Shown here: in pieces, positions 44,859 through 55,379 of the stretch
Position numbering within the stretch: position 1 is the first letter of the stretch
Layout: each line of letters opens with the position of its first letter
Assembly: GCF_913566895.1 (NCBI RefSeq)
Contig: NZ_CAJYCN010000008.1
Span: 1-64,000 of the forward strand
DNA from: Listeria ilorinensis
GTDB lineage: Bacteria; Bacillota; Bacilli; Lactobacillales; Listeriaceae
Length of the DNA stretch: 64,000 nucleotides
Direction of reading: 5' to 3'
Notes under the pieces: model-generated
Seen by the model: the letters and a program-made list of their open reading frames with translations, nothing else
What the model was told of the DNA's origin: nothing
The model's database searches: none
Made by a program: the position numbers and the translations under genes

Positions 44859-47507
44859 TTATTTATTTTTATCAAACAGTAAGGAGATTTTTTTAACAAT
44901 CTCCATCATAATCACAGCACCAATCGCAAGTCCAGCAGCAATTGACCATTCATAGAGGCCAAAGCTTGCAGGGATCGAGAAAATCTCGCGTGCGCCAGGT
45001 AGAACGGTGATTCCGTAAAGGACAAAGCAGAGCAGTACGGCACCGATCACATAGCGGTTACTGAAAAATCCTGCACCAAAAGCGGTCTGCGTATTGCTTC
45101 GTGCAGCAAAAGTCTGCAACGTTCTGGCAAGAATCAATGTTGTAAAGGCCATTGCAATACTCATCTCCGGACTAGTAGCAAGACCGATTGCTTGTGAAAT
45201 AATGACAGCAATCCCAATCAAAAGTCCTCTCGTAGCAACGGCACGCATTGTTCCTCCCGCAAAAATACCTTCATCAATATCACGCGGCTTGCGTTTCATC
45301 ACATCGGGTTCTGCTTTTTCCATGCCAAGCGCAATGGCAGGGAGTGAATCGTTGACTAGATTGATAAACAGAAGCTGCAAGGCTGTAAAAGGATTGACCC
45401 AATCAAGTACAAGCGCAAATAAAATCGCAATGATCGCACCTAGGTTCCCTGCAAACAGATACCCGATTGCTTTTTTAATATTATCAAAAACTGTCCGGCC
45501 GACACCAACTGCATCAACAATCGAAACAAAGTTGTCATCTGTGAGGATCATGGCACTGGCGTCTTTGGCTACATCGGTTCCACTACCCATTGCTACCCCA
45601 ATATCCGCTTGTTTTAGTGCAGGTGCGTCATTCACCCCATCACCAGTCATGGCTGTAATTTGTTTTTTCTTCTGCCATGCCCGTACAATCCGAATTTTAT
45701 TTTCAGGGGAGACACGTGCATAAACAGAAATATGTGTGAGTTTCTCATCCAATTCCTCTTCACTCATCGCATCCAGTTCCTGACCAGTGACTGCGATGTC
45801 ATCTTCTGCCATCAGTCCAATGTCGCGCCCGATCGCCTGAGCTGTCGTCTTGTGGTCACCTGTGATCATAACGGTACGGATACCCGCTTTCTTCGCCTCT
45901 TCGATAGAGTCATAAACAGCTTCTCGCGGCGGATCAATCATGGCTGTCAGCCCAACTAAAACCAAATCCTTCTCATCTTCCAGTTCAAGCTCTGTCCGCT
46001 CTCCCTGCAAACGTTTATAGCCGTATGCCAATACACGCAAAGCCTGATTAGAAAATTCTTCATTTGTCTTTTGCAATTCAGCTAAAATTTCTTCAGTCAT
46101 TGGCACTTCTTCGCCATCTTTATACACATAACCAGCACGGCTGAACATAACGTCCGGGCCGCCTTTTGTCAGCATTGCCTTATGCCCATTAAATGTATGG
46201 AGTGTACTCATTAGCTTGCGGTCCGAATCAAAGGGAATCTCACCTTCTCGAATGAAGGCCTCCCGAATCTCATTATAATCTTGATTGTTTTTGTTACTAA
46301 AGGCGATCAGCGCAACTTCTGTTGGATCACCCAATTCTTTTCCTTCCTCATTGATATTTGAATCATTACATAAAACAGCTATGTAAATGAGGCGACGCTC
46401 TCCGTCTGTCCATTTTTCCGGCTGATCCGGGAAATTTTCTTTTGTTCCATCAGGTAGATAATAGTCCACTACAGTCATTTTATTTTGTGTCAGTGTGCCT
46501 GTTTTGTCTGTACAGATCACACTGGTCGAGCCAAGTGTCTCAACGGCTGGGAGTTTTCGAATGATTGCATGCTGCTTAGCCATTTTATTCGTACCCACTG
46601 CCAGCACAATCGTGACAATTGACGAAAGAGCTTCTGGAATGGCTGCTACTGCTACTGCTACCGCAAACATAAAGGCGTTTAAGATCGCTGTCGTCATATC
46701 GCCACTTTCCTGTCCTAAAAGAACACGTCCGGCTTCAACCGCAAAAATCAAAATACAAAGCGCCAAGATTGCAAAGCCCAGTTTTTTACTAAAGCTTTCC
46801 AATTTGCGCTGCAAGGGGGTTTGCTTGGCTTCGGCGGTTTCGAGCAGATCAGCAATTTTACCGATTTCTGTATCAAGTGCTGTCGCTGTAACCACGTATT
46901 TGCCGCGCCCATAGGCAACAAGTGCCCCACTATAAACCATATTGATTCGGTCACCAATCCCCACTTCATCAGCAATTGGATCAATCATTTTCAACACAGC
47001 TTCTGATTCACCTGTCAACATTCCCTCATCAACTTTTAGTGATCCGCTTTCAAGCAAACGACCATCTGCTGGAATATAATCTCCTGCATCAAGCAGTACA
47101 ATATCTCCTGGTACCAGCTCATTGGCATGCACCGTATTTTTAGCGCCGCCCCGAATCACCTTAGCAAGCGGTGCCGACATCTCCCGAAGCGCATCAAGCG
47201 AACTTTCCGCTTTTCTTGTTTGGACTACACTGATAATCGAATTAACAATCAACACGATAAAAATAATCACCGATTCCATCACTTCACCGAGTACCAGCTG
47301 TACTAAAGCTGCTGCTACCAGTACGATGACCATCGGATCACGAAATGTTTCTAAAAATAATTTCCAAAGCGGATCCTTCTTCTTTTGTTTCAACTCGTTG
47401 AGGCCGTATTTTTCACGCCGCTTCAATACCTCTTCTTCTGTTAAGCCGTTTTCATCGACTTGCCATTTTTTGAGTACTTCGTCTGCTGTTCTCTGATAGT
47501 TCTCCAA
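44859..47507 (-). CDS. P-type Ca2+-transporting ATPase (LMCA1-like)
   Basis: An 882-residue P2A ATPase exporting Ca2+. The phosphorylated Asp is D334 in CTDKTGTLTQ, the same number as in L. monocytogenes LMCA1. TGES (about 165-168), PEAL in M4 (about 291-294), MITGDH and TGDGVNDAPALK are present. The Arg in ARTLQTFAARSN of the late membrane region is as in LMCA1, which binds a single Ca2+. The sequence agrees over most of its length with the LMCA1 sequence I remember. Start is TTG with AAAGGAG ten bases upstream. Confidence 0.95.
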   Translation of the reverse strand: MENYQRTADEVLKKWQVDENGLTEEEVLKRREKYGLNELKQKKKDPLWKLFLETFRDPMVIVLVAAALVQLVLGEVMESVIIFIVLIVNSIISVVQTRKAESSLDALREMSAPLAKVIRGGAKNTVHANELVPGDIVLLDAGDYIPADGRLLESGSLKVDEGMLTGESEAVLKMIDPIADEVGIGDRINMVYSGALVAYGRGKYVVTATALDTEIGKIADLLETAEAKQTPLQRKLESFSKKLGFAILALCILIFAVEAGRVLLGQESGDMTTAILNAFMFAVAVAVAAIPEALSSIVTIVLAVGTNKMAKQHAIIRKLPAVETLGSTSVICTDKTGTLTQNKMTVVDYYLPDGTKENFPDQPEKWTDGERRLIYIAVLCNDSNINEEGKELGDPTEVALIAFSNKNNQDYNEIREAFIREGEIPFDSDRKLMSTLHTFNGHKAMLTKGGPDVMFSRAGYVYKDGEEVPMTEEILAELQKTNEEFSNQALRVLAYGYKRLQGERTELELEDEKDLVLVGLTAMIDPPREAVYDSIEEAKKAGIRTVMITGDHKTTAQAIGRDIGLMAEDDIAVTGQELDAMSEEELDEKLTHISVYARVSPENKIRIVRAWQKKKQITAMTGDGVNDAPALKQADIGVAMGSGTDVAKDASAMILTDDNFVSIVDAVGVGRTVFDNIKKAIGYLFAGNLGAIIAILFALVLDWVNPFTALQLLFINLVNDSLPAIALGMEKAEPDVMKRKPRDIDEGIFAGGTMRAVATRGLLIGIAVIISQAIGLATSPEMSIAMAFTTLILARTLQTFAARSNTQTAFGAGFFSNRYVIGAVLLCFVLYGITVLPGAREIFSIPASFGLYEWSIAAGLAIGAVIMMEIVKKISLLFDKNK

Positions 47508-47620
47508 AATTCGCCAACTCCTTTACATCTTCACCATCATTTATTTAAACTCGTTAACTTAAATATAACAATTCCAGCAGGATTTTCCCAATAAAACTAT
47601 TATCTTTACAAAGTTTTAAC

Positions 47621-47649
47621 AAAAAAACAGCAGAAAGGTTTCTGCTGTT
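47621..47649 (-). terminator. terminator of the EamA transporter gene
   Basis: Minus-strand arms ACAGCAGAAA/TTTCTGCTGT with a two-base loop and seven T, immediately after the stop codon. Confidence 0.9.
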
Positions 47650-48633
47650 CTAAAAATCATGATGGGTTCGAATTCGTCCCTCTTTCTCCTTATCACGAAT
47701 AATCTTTGGTACTTCCCGACTCGCCACAAATGTCAAAGTCGAGCCAATCAAAATTAGCAGGATCCCAATCGCAGTGTGTAAATAAATGGCTTCATGTAAA
47801 ATGAGCAGTGCTAAAATAGGCGCTAGTGCAGGTTTGATAAAGAATACCAGTGAAGCAAGCGATACACTTGTTTCTTCCATGGCCAGAAAATAACTACTAA
47901 AACCAATCCCTGTTACAAATATACCTAAGTAAACGAGTAATGGCAGGGAACCAAGTGAAATTCCAGCAACAAATGGAATCTGACTGAAGGCAGTTAGTCC
48001 AGCAGCTGTCAGGGCATCTGCCAGAGCAGGAATATGTGTGAGCAGCATAACGATTGCCAGTTCAGTCACACCTACTAAAAAGGAAAAACAGGTCATAACA
48101 ATGCCATCATAATGTCTTTCTTTGGTTCCGTAACGACAAATCACACTATAAATCGCAAACGTGATTGCAGCAGCCACAGCAAGTAAAATTCCAAGTGGAT
48201 CTTTCAGTTCAAAGGGATTCACGATCACCATCATGCCAATCAAACTGATAATGATGGAACCTATTGTAAGCCGGGACAATTTTTCACGCAAAAAAAGCGC
48301 CGCAAATGTCAGCACAAAAAGTGGATTGCAACTAAAAAGAATGGCAACTGTTGACGCTTTGGTATATGAGATAGCTAGTTGAAAAAAAGTCATACTGACC
48401 ACGATACAAAAAAAGCCAGTTATCGAAAAAAACAACCAGTCACGTCTTGCTAGATGCCGCTTTGATCGCCGCAATCGCTTCATTGCAAGCGGTAGCAATA
48501 GAATTCCGCCAATTAGAAAACGTAAGAAATTCAGCTCGATCGGATTAAATGTACTGCCGGATAATTTGATTGCGATTTCCATCGTACTAAAAAGAAATGT
48601 CGCAATGATAATATAAAGATAACCTTTCTTCAT
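47650..48633 (-). CDS. EamA/DMT family transporter
   Basis: A 327-residue protein with ten predicted helices in two EamA repeats (about 8-140 and 155-295), of the drug/metabolite transporter superfamily. The substrate is unknown. Helix-rich motifs include NFLRFLIGGILLLPLAM and FLREKLSRLTIGSIIISLIG. ATG at 48633 has AAGGGTG upstream; TTG and GTG codons a few bases before it are alternatives. It is divergent from a LysR regulator that probably controls it. Confidence 0.87.
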   Translation of the reverse strand: MKKGYLYIIIATFLFSTMEIAIKLSGSTFNPIELNFLRFLIGGILLLPLAMKRLRRSKRHLARRDWLFFSITGFFCIVVSMTFFQLAISYTKASTVAILFSCNPLFVLTFAALFLREKLSRLTIGSIIISLIGMMVIVNPFELKDPLGILLAVAAAITFAIYSVICRYGTKERHYDGIVMTCFSFLVGVTELAIVMLLTHIPALADALTAAGLTAFSQIPFVAGISLGSLPLLVYLGIFVTGIGFSSYFLAMEETSVSLASLVFFIKPALAPILALLILHEAIYLHTAIGILLILIGSTLTFVASREVPKIIRDKEKEGRIRTHHDF

Positions 48634-48751
48634 CTGGTTCAACACCCTTGTTTTATTTCATCCATCTTTTATTATATAATAAATCATTATAGCAAACAAA
48701 GCATAGATTCGATTGTTTTCATGAGAATTATGCATAAAAAAGAGGTGTACA

Positions 48752-49645
48752 ATGGATATCCAACAATTGCGTTATTTTATCGCTGTGGCAGAAACTGAGC
48801 ATTTGACAAAAGCTGCTGTTGAACTTTCTTTATCGCAGTCCGCCTTAAGTCGTTCGATCATTTCTCTTGAGGAAGAGATCGGTGTAGCACTGTTTGATCG
48901 TGTGAATCGGCGCATTGAACTGAATCGTTTCGGCAAATTATTTTTAGAACAGGCCAGGAAAACAATTGCTGAACTTGATTACACGGAGCAAACACTCCAA
49001 AATTTAGCTGACCCGGAAAGTGGTGAAATCAGACTTGCTTTTTTGCATACATTCGGATTATCTTTCATGCCAGCGATGTTAAAAGCTTTTCAGAATCAGT
49101 ATCCCAAACATAATCTCCATCTAAATGAATGCGGAACTACCGAACTTTTTGATTTGATTCGAACCAGCGCAGCAGATGTGGGAATCTGTGCCCTTCAGAT
49201 AGAAGATGCGTCGCTTGTTTTCCATCCTCTTCGTCGTGAAAAAATGGTTTTGATCATCTCTTCCGAAAATCCGCTGGCAAGTAAGTCACAACTCTCTCTC
49301 GAAATGATTCAAGAAGAAACATTTATCCACTTTGACAAACAGACTTTTTCGCGCAATTTGGTCGAGCAACTGTTAGCTAATCAGCACGTTCATGTCCAAT
49401 CAAGTTATGAAGGACTTGAGATTGCCAGTGTGATTGGTCTAGTCGAAGCAAATATGGGTGTTGCCATCGTACCAGAATCCACTTGTGAGTATTTGAATCA
49501 TGTGAAGATTTTTCCGCTGGCGGACAAAATGGCAGAACGCGTCATTTATCTCGTCCATAAAGCCAGCAACAGTCGAACGAGTGCCGTCGAACGTTTCATT
49601 TCTTTTGGCATGCAGTATCCATTTCAACAATCATCTACCGAATAA
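48752..49645 (+). CDS. LysR family transcriptional regulator
   Basis: A 297-residue regulator. The N-terminal helix-turn-helix ([19 protein letters not shown], then [20 protein letters not shown]) matches LysR, and a periplasmic-binding-like effector domain follows (about 90-290). It is of the YybE/BacM-like type often beside exporters. It is transcribed away from the EamA gene across a 118-base AT-rich gap, the usual layout for a regulator and its target. Confidence 0.92.
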   Translation: MDIQQLRYFIAVAETEHLTKAAVELSLSQSALSRSIISLEEEIGVALFDRVNRRIELNRFGKLFLEQARKTIAELDYTEQTLQNLADPESGEIRLAFLHTFGLSFMPAMLKAFQNQYPKHNLHLNECGTTELFDLIRTSAADVGICALQIEDASLVFHPLRREKMVLIISSENPLASKSQLSLEMIQEETFIHFDKQTFSRNLVEQLLANQHVHVQSSYEGLEIASVIGLVEANMGVAIVPESTCEYLNHVKIFPLADKMAERVIYLVHKASNSRTSAVERFISFGMQYPFQQSSTE

Positions 49646-49715
49646 ACTTACTTGCCGAATAGCGTTTTATTTTGCTACACTCAAACAAATGACAGGGAAT
49701 TTTGGGAGGGATACT

Positions 49716-50126
49716 ATGAAAAAACATGTCGATTATGTGCGCTATATTCCATTGTTTCTACGCTGGGCGCTGAATTTTGCACTTGTTTTAGTAGGTCTGA
49801 CACTTGTTGTTTTTCTAATCCGCGAGGCGTGGTATATTTTTAGTAATTTATTGATCTTAGATACCAAAGAATCTTATTATGAAATGATGGCACAGATTCT
49901 AGTTTTCTTTCTTTACTTTGAGTTTATTGCCTTAATCATCAAATATTTTGAATCCGGGTATCATTTTCCACTTCGCTATTTCATCTATATAGGGATTACT
50001 GCTATCGTCCGTTTGATTATCGTCGACCATTCTGATGCGCTTGCAACACTCTTTTTAGCAGGTGCAATACTACTTTTAACCGGTGCTTTATACCTAGCCA
50101 ATACAAAACTATTAAAACGTGAATAA
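49716..50126 (+). CDS. psiE: PsiE family protein
   Basis: A 136-residue protein with four membrane helices. The PsiE signature is visible in [41 protein letters not shown] (read in parts). PsiE is phosphate-starvation-inducible in E. coli; its function is unknown. I chose the ATG at 49716 because GGGAGGG precedes it; the longer frame overlaps the LysR gene. A clear terminator follows. Confidence 0.88.
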   Translation: MKKHVDYVRYIPLFLRWALNFALVLVGLTLVVFLIREAWYIFSNLLILDTKESYYEMMAQILVFFLYFEFIALIIKYFESGYHFPLRYFIYIGITAIVRLIIVDHSDALATLFLAGAILLLTGALYLANTKLLKRE

Positions 50127-50172
50127 CTGTATTCCTATCAAGTTGAACTTTATTCCCCCACTTTTTGTGTAC

Positions 50173-50210
50173 AAACTTTCACAGGTATTTATACCTATGA
50201 AAGTTTTTTT
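50173..50210 (+). terminator. terminator of psiE
   Basis: Arms AAACTTTCACAGGTAT and ATACCTATGAAAGTTT (one mismatch) with a two-base loop and T-run. Confidence 0.9.
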
Positions 50211-50354
50211 CTTGCACACCTCCCAGTTTCCAATACACTTTATTCCAAATGTGTCAATAAATTTACAATTTGATGCAAAGATTAAAAAGCGGCAAATTTT
50301 ACTGCCTCTTCCATAATATTTTTGGTAAACTAGTAGGGAGAAAAAGAAAAGGAT

Positions 50355-52940
50355 GTGACTTTTGGGGAAATGAAAAGAAGAAAATGGATACAATGTGTGC
50401 TGGGAATTAGCGGCGTACTTGTTTCTACCGTCGTTATCTCTGCTCCTGAAAAAACCGAGGCAGCAGAATCTCCGCTCGCTAGTGTCCCCGTTTTATATAG
50501 TTCTGCGCTTAGTGCTTCAAGCGATCAACAGAAATTCATTAATTCGCTCGTCTCGCAAGCACAAGCCGATCAGCGGCAATATAAACTTTTTTCAAGTATT
50601 ACATTGGCACAAGCCATTTTAGAATCTGGTTGGGGTAAAAGTGATCTTGCCACAAAAGCCAACAATTTATTTGGTATCAAAGGCAGTTACAACGGCCAGT
50701 CATACCTTGTTCCAACTCTTGAATATATCAATGGCCAATGGGTGACTATCAATGCCAACTTCCGAAAATATCCAAGTTGGAGCGCTTCTGTTCACGACCA
50801 TACTATGCTCCTTGTTAATGGGACGAGTTGGGATCCGGCGCACTATTCAAAGGTCGTCAATGCGAAAACATATCAGGAAGCTGCTAATGAACTGCAAAAA
50901 GCAGGCTATGCAACTGACCCTAATTATCCAGCCAAATTGATTAATATAATTGAGACCTATGATTTAGATCAATACGATAAGTTGTATGATGTAATCAGCA
51001 ATGAAAGAGTTTACTATGGTTATGCCACTATTAAAACAACAGATGGACATGCGGTTTGGACAAGACCCTACGGTACGGAAAATGCGCAATTCGTCAATGA
51101 TCTTTCTGCTTATAGTGGGAAGAAATTGGAATTAAATCGCGTGGCAACAACGAATCGTGCAACTTGGTATCAATTCGCAATCGATGGCAAAACGATCGGC
51201 TGGGTTGACTCCCGCGCACTGAATATCTTCTATAATAATGGCATGGAAGTGGCGACTTCTGGTACACGTTATGTGAAAAATACTTCTGGCAGCTACTACA
51301 AATATCCAGTTGTGGATAATCCAATGCGACTTGGTTCTCTTTCTGGATACAGTGGAAAGAAACTGACCATTGATCGGAAGGCAACGATTCTCGGTGAAAA
51401 CTGGGTACGCGTCTTTTCCAATGGCACAAAACTCGGCTGGGTCAAAGAAAATGACTTAACAACATCTGCTCCTATTACACTCGATTATGACAAAGTCGTT
51501 TATGCGTACGGCAACGTTTCGAACAGCGGCAATAATGGCATTTGGACAAAACCTTATGGCCTATCTGGAGCCACTTATGTCGGACCAGTTTCCAACTATC
51601 AAGGACAGAAAATTCGCCTGCTTCGTCAAGCTAAAACCAGTGATGGTGTGACTTGGTATGAATTTTCGGCAAACGGCAAAACGATCGGCTGGCTCGATTC
51701 TCGTGCCATTACCGTCTTTTATGACAACTCAATGGAACAAAATACTTCTGGCACCCGTTACGTGAAGAACACAAGTGGGACCTACAACCTTTATCCGGTT
51801 GTGGATGGGCCGATGACGCTTGGATCGCTTTCTGGTTATGCTGGAAAAGCGCTGACTATCGACCGGAAAGCTACTATTTTGGGCGAAAACTGGGTGCGTG
51901 TCTTTTACAATGGTACCAAGCTTGGATGGGTCAAAGAAGCCGATCTATCAACCACAAAGCAGATCACCCTTGATTATGATAAAGTAGTTTATGCCTATGG
52001 GAACGTTTCGAATAGTGGCAATAACGGGATTTGGACAAAACCTTATGGCCTATCTGGGGCCACTTATGTCGGACCAGTTTCCAACTATCAAGGACAGAAA
52101 ATCCGCCTGCTTCGTCAAGCTAAAACCAGTGATGGTGTGACTTGGTATGAATTTTCAGCAAATGGCAAAACGATCGGCTGGCTCGATTCTCGTGCCATTA
52201 CCGTCTTTTATGACAACTCAATGGAACAAAATACTTCTGGCACCCGTTACGTGAAGAACACAAGTGGGACCTACAACCTTTATCCGGTTGTGGATGGGCC
52301 GATGACGCTTGGATCGCTTTCTGGTTATGCTGGAAAAGCGCTGACCATCGACCGGAAAGCTACTATTTTGGGCGAAAACTGGGTACGTGTCTTTTACAAT
52401 GGTACCAAGCTTGGATGGGTCAAAGAAGCTGATCTATCAACCACAAAGCAGATCACACTTGATTATGATAAAGTAGTTTATGCCTATGGGAACGTTTCGA
52501 ATAGTGGCAATAACGGGATTTGGACAAAACCTTATGGCCTATCTGGAGCCACTTATGTCGGACCAGTTTCCAACTATCAAGGACAAAAAATTCGCCTGCT
52601 TCGTCAAGCTAAAACCAGTGATGGTGTGACTTGGTATGAATTTTCGGCAAACGGCAAAACGATCGGCTGGCTCGATGCTCGTGCCATTAGCGTTTTTTAC
52701 GACAGTTCGATGGAGCAAAACACATCTGGTACTCGCTATGTAAAAAACGTGAACGGCACCTACAATCTTTATCCGGTTGTGGATGGACCGATGATTCTTG
52801 GTTCTCTCTCTACTTATACTGGAAAAGCGCTGACCATCGACCGAAAAGCCACTATTTTAGGTGAAAATTGGGTGCGTACTGTCTATAATGGAACTCGGCT
52901 TGGCTGGGTCAAAGAAAATGATTTAAAATTAACCAAATGA
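50355..52940 (+). CDS. GW-module N-acetylglucosaminidase autolysin (GH73)
   Basis: An 861-residue surface hydrolase. After a signal peptide (RRKWIQCVLGISGVLVSTVV, cleavage near TEA) comes a GH73 glucosaminidase domain (about 55-210) with catalytic Glu in LAQAILESGWGKSDLATKANNLFG. The rest is eight GW modules in four pairs, recognised by KTIGWVDSRA/KTIGWLDSRA and TKLGWVKE, which bind lipoteichoic acid non-covalently. Listeria Auto, IspC and Ami use the same plan. The last three pairs are near-identical 489-bp repeats. Start is uncertain: GTG at 50355 or ATG at 50370, each with imperfect RBS spacing. A terminator follows. Confidence 0.93.
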   Translation: MTFGEMKRRKWIQCVLGISGVLVSTVVISAPEKTEAAESPLASVPVLYSSALSASSDQQKFINSLVSQAQADQRQYKLFSSITLAQAILESGWGKSDLATKANNLFGIKGSYNGQSYLVPTLEYINGQWVTINANFRKYPSWSASVHDHTMLLVNGTSWDPAHYSKVVNAKTYQEAANELQKAGYATDPNYPAKLINIIETYDLDQYDKLYDVISNERVYYGYATIKTTDGHAVWTRPYGTENAQFVNDLSAYSGKKLELNRVATTNRATWYQFAIDGKTIGWVDSRALNIFYNNGMEVATSGTRYVKNTSGSYYKYPVVDNPMRLGSLSGYSGKKLTIDRKATILGENWVRVFSNGTKLGWVKENDLTTSAPITLDYDKVVYAYGNVSNSGNNGIWTKPYGLSGATYVGPVSNYQGQKIRLLRQAKTSDGVTWYEFSANGKTIGWLDSRAITVFYDNSMEQNTSGTRYVKNTSGTYNLYPVVDGPMTLGSLSGYAGKALTIDRKATILGENWVRVFYNGTKLGWVKEADLSTTKQITLDYDKVVYAYGNVSNSGNNGIWTKPYGLSGATYVGPVSNYQGQKIRLLRQAKTSDGVTWYEFSANGKTIGWLDSRAITVFYDNSMEQNTSGTRYVKNTSGTYNLYPVVDGPMTLGSLSGYAGKALTIDRKATILGENWVRVFYNGTKLGWVKEADLSTTKQITLDYDKVVYAYGNVSNSGNNGIWTKPYGLSGATYVGPVSNYQGQKIRLLRQAKTSDGVTWYEFSANGKTIGWLDARAISVFYDSSMEQNTSGTRYVKNVNGTYNLYPVVDGPMILGSLSTYTGKALTIDRKATILGENWVRTVYNGTRLGWVKENDLKLTK
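51483..52937 (+). repeat. three tandem 489-bp repeats encoding GW-module pairs
   Basis: The word GATTATGA begins units at 51483, 51972 and 52461, exactly 489 bases (163 codons) apart. Units one and two differ at only a few positions; the third diverges after about 52670, and its last part is shortened by the stop codon. The identity suggests recent duplication or gene conversion. Confidence 0.95.
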
Positions 52941-52943
52941 TAC

Positions 52944-52976
52944 AGGGAAGCCTTTTAAAGGCTTTCCTCCTTTTTG
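52944..52976 (+). terminator. terminator of the autolysin gene
   Basis: Arms GGGAAGCCTTT/AAAGGCTTTCC with T-run, three bases after the stop codon. Confidence 0.88.
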
Positions 52977-53075
52977 TTATTGGCATCATTTACTATTTTT
53001 TCCCTATCTTCTTTTTATAGCTTTAAAACTTCGCCTCCATGTATAGACCAATTTTTCAGAGAAAATCCGTATTGG

Positions 53076-53104
53076 TTGATTTAAAAATGTTTTACTCCTA
53101 TAAT
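53076..53104 (+). promoter_or_regulatory. promoter of fbp
   Basis: TTGATT (53076-53081) and perfect TATAAT (53099-53104) with 17-base spacing, 42 bases before the fbp start. Confidence 0.8.
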
Positions 53105-53146
53105 ATTCCTATCTAATGATATACCAATTCTAAAGGGGATGTTCAT

Positions 53147-55108
53147 TTGGAAAAGTCGTCTTACAAATATTTGCAGCTGCTTGCCAAACAATACCCAACC
53201 ATTGCGAAAACAACAACAGAAATTATCAATCTGGAAGCCATTTTAAATCTGCCGAAAGGAACTGAGCATTTTCTAAGTGATATCCACGGGGAATACAGTG
53301 CTTTCGAGCAGGTTTTACGTAACGGTTCCGGAGTAGTCAAACGTAAAATTCGGGACGTTTTCGGACAAGATCTAACGACAGATGAAATGAACACACTTGC
53401 AACACTAATCTACTATCCTGAGCAGAAAATGGATTTGATTTTGGAGGGAATGGATGATGCTGACAGCTGGTATCAGAAAACGCTTTTTCAACTGATCGAC
53501 TTGTGTCAGTATGTTTCCAGCAAATACACCCGTTCAAAAGTACGCAAAGCGATGCCGGAAGATTTTTCTTATATTCTCGAAGAACTACTCCACGAAAACT
53601 ACAATGAGGACGATAAACATTTATACTATGCCAGAATTATACAAAGTATCCTTAATTTAGACCGAGCGCGAGAATTTATTGCAGCTTTATGCAAACTGAT
53701 TCAGCGACTTGTGGTCGATCATTTACATGTGGTCGGAGATGTATATGATCGGGGCCCCTATCCGGATAAAATCATGGATACATTGATGAACTATCATTCA
53801 ATGGACTTTCAGTGGGGCAATCATGATATGCTGTGGATGGGAGCAGCTAGCGGATCAAAAGTTTGTTTGGCCAACGTGGTTCGTATATCAGCCCGGTATT
53901 TAAATCTGGATATTTTAGAAGATAGTTACGGAATATCCCTACGACCACTTGCATTATTTGCAGATGATGTGTATAGCGATGACCCTTGCTACTCCTTTCA
54001 GCCTAAAAATGAGGAAAATATTACATACAGCAATGCCGAAATTTCCCAGATTGCTCGGATGCACAAAGCGATTGCCATCATTCAATTCAAACTGGAAGGC
54101 AAAATCATTGACCAGCATCCTGAATTCCAAATGGATGATCGTAAATTGCTGGATAAAATCGATTATCTGGCGGGAACAATTGTACGGAAAGGCAAAACGT
54201 ATCCGCTTCTTGATTGCTACTTCCCAACGATTGATCCTGAGGACCCCTATCGACTGACAGCTGACGAACAAGAAGTGATCGAAAAGTTGACGTTTTCTTT
54301 TAAAAATTGCGAGCGGCTTCAAAAACACATCCAATTTCTTTACGCAAAGGGAAGTATGTTTCTGACTTATAATGGAAATCTACTGTACCATGGCTGTATT
54401 CCGCTGAACGAGGATGGGAGCTTTATGGAGATGGAATTGCGTGAAAAAAAAGTCTCAGGACGGACTTTATTGGTTGAATTTGAACAGCTTGCCCGGGAAG
54501 GTTATTTTCGGCCAAGCGGAACGGCTGAAAAAGAATATGCCTGTGCAATTATTTGGTATCTTTGGACTGGAGCAGCAAGTTCGTTATTCGGAAAAAGTGA
54601 GATGACAACTTTTGAGCGCTACTTTTTAGCTGACAAAGCCACACATCATGAGGCAAAAAATCCTTATTATCAATTACGTAATGAACCGGCAGTCTGTGAG
54701 CAAATTTTGACCGAATTTGGTCTTGATCCTTTATCTGGGCACATTATCAATGGACATACACCCGTGAAAGAAGGCAATGGTGAAAGTCCAATCAAAGCGG
54801 ATGGAAAAATGCTCGTCATCGATGGTGGATTTTCAAAACCTTATCAGAAAACGACGGGGCTAGCCGGCTATACATTACTTTTCAATAGTTATGGTCTACA
54901 GCTCGTCAGTCACCAGCCTTTTACTTCTACGGAAGAGGCTATTCAAAATGAAACAGACATCTTGTCAACTCGCCAGGTTATTGAAATGGAAATTGAACGA
55001 AAACGCGTTGCCGATACAGATATTGGACTGGAACTCCTCAGTCAAGCGGAAGATTTAAAATGTCTTGTGGAAGCTTACCGTAAAGGCTTCTTAAAGGAAG
55101 GTTCTTAA
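53147..55108 (+). CDS. fbp: fructose-1,6-bisphosphatase class III
   Basis: A 653-residue gluconeogenic phosphatase of the Firmicutes class III type. Metallophosphatase motifs include [11 protein letters not shown] (about 43-53), [19 protein letters not shown] (about 190-208) and [13 protein letters not shown] (about 223-235), which together bind the metal pair. Length is typical. The start is TTG at 53147 with AGGGGAT about eight bases upstream. Usually regulated by metabolites rather than transcription. Confidence 0.96.
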   Translation: MEKSSYKYLQLLAKQYPTIAKTTTEIINLEAILNLPKGTEHFLSDIHGEYSAFEQVLRNGSGVVKRKIRDVFGQDLTTDEMNTLATLIYYPEQKMDLILEGMDDADSWYQKTLFQLIDLCQYVSSKYTRSKVRKAMPEDFSYILEELLHENYNEDDKHLYYARIIQSILNLDRAREFIAALCKLIQRLVVDHLHVVGDVYDRGPYPDKIMDTLMNYHSMDFQWGNHDMLWMGAASGSKVCLANVVRISARYLNLDILEDSYGISLRPLALFADDVYSDDPCYSFQPKNEENITYSNAEISQIARMHKAIAIIQFKLEGKIIDQHPEFQMDDRKLLDKIDYLAGTIVRKGKTYPLLDCYFPTIDPEDPYRLTADEQEVIEKLTFSFKNCERLQKHIQFLYAKGSMFLTYNGNLLYHGCIPLNEDGSFMEMELREKKVSGRTLLVEFEQLAREGYFRPSGTAEKEYACAIIWYLWTGAASSLFGKSEMTTFERYFLADKATHHEAKNPYYQLRNEPAVCEQILTEFGLDPLSGHIINGHTPVKEGNGESPIKADGKMLVIDGGFSKPYQKTTGLAGYTLLFNSYGLQLVSHQPFTSTEEAIQNETDILSTRQVIEMEIERKRVADTDIGLELLSQAEDLKCLVEAYRKGFLKEGS

Positions 55109-55215
55109 AAAGTCATAAAAAGTTCAGAATTATATAAAACGCTTATTCATGCGGTTTTAGAAGATATCGAGCTCATTCTGCTACTTTTAGAGGATGCAAC
55201 TTCCTACAAATACAG

Positions 55216-55221
55216 TATAAT
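55216..55221 (+). promoter_or_regulatory. -10 element of a candidate small RNA
   Basis: A perfect TATAAT. The -35 region (around 55194-55199) is poor, so the promoter call is tentative. Confidence 0.4.
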
Positions 55222-55227
55222 GGTATA

Positions 55228-55319
55228 TATAGTTATTTCTTTTCGCTTCCCAAGTAAAAGAATATCTATCATCCCCAAGACCATTCGAAATTCCCACAGG
55301 TTTCGAATGGTCTTTTTTT
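55228..55319 (+). ncRNA. candidate UCCC-motif small RNA (LhrC-like in style)
   Basis: About 92 nt without a credible frame, starting after TATAAT and ending in a very strong terminator: 12 perfect stem pairs GACCATTCGAAA/TTTCGAATGGTC (55279-55290, 55301-55312) with seven T. Three C-rich single-stranded motifs (CTTCCCAAG, CATCCCCAAG, and TTCCCAC in the terminator loop) recall the UCCC motifs of Listeria LhrC sRNAs and staphylococcal Rsa sRNAs. The alternative is the 3' UTR and terminator of fbp. Confidence 0.45.
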
Positions 55320-55323
55320 GCAT

Positions 55324-55376
55324 ACAAAAAACTGCAAAAGAAATCAGCAGATTGGCTATTTTCTTTTGCAGATTTT
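55324..55376 (-). terminator. terminator of the second P-type ATPase gene
   Basis: Minus-strand arms CTGCAAAAGAAA/TTTCTTTTGCAG (12 perfect pairs) followed by six T, just after the stop codon. Confidence 0.92.
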
Positions 55377-55379
55377 TAT

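Noticed and set aside
45094-46914. Plus-strand frames of 139-209 codons opposite the Ca2+-ATPase gene
   Set aside because: Antisense shadows of conserved P-type ATPase motifs.
51094-51429. Minus-strand frame of 111 codons within the GW repeat region
   Set aside because: Antisense to a well-supported autolysin gene; a by-product of the repeat sequence.
51483-52937. The regularly spaced repeats were considered as a CRISPR-like array
   Set aside because: The unit is 489 bases, in frame, and encodes GW modules; there are no short repeats with unique spacers and no cas genes.
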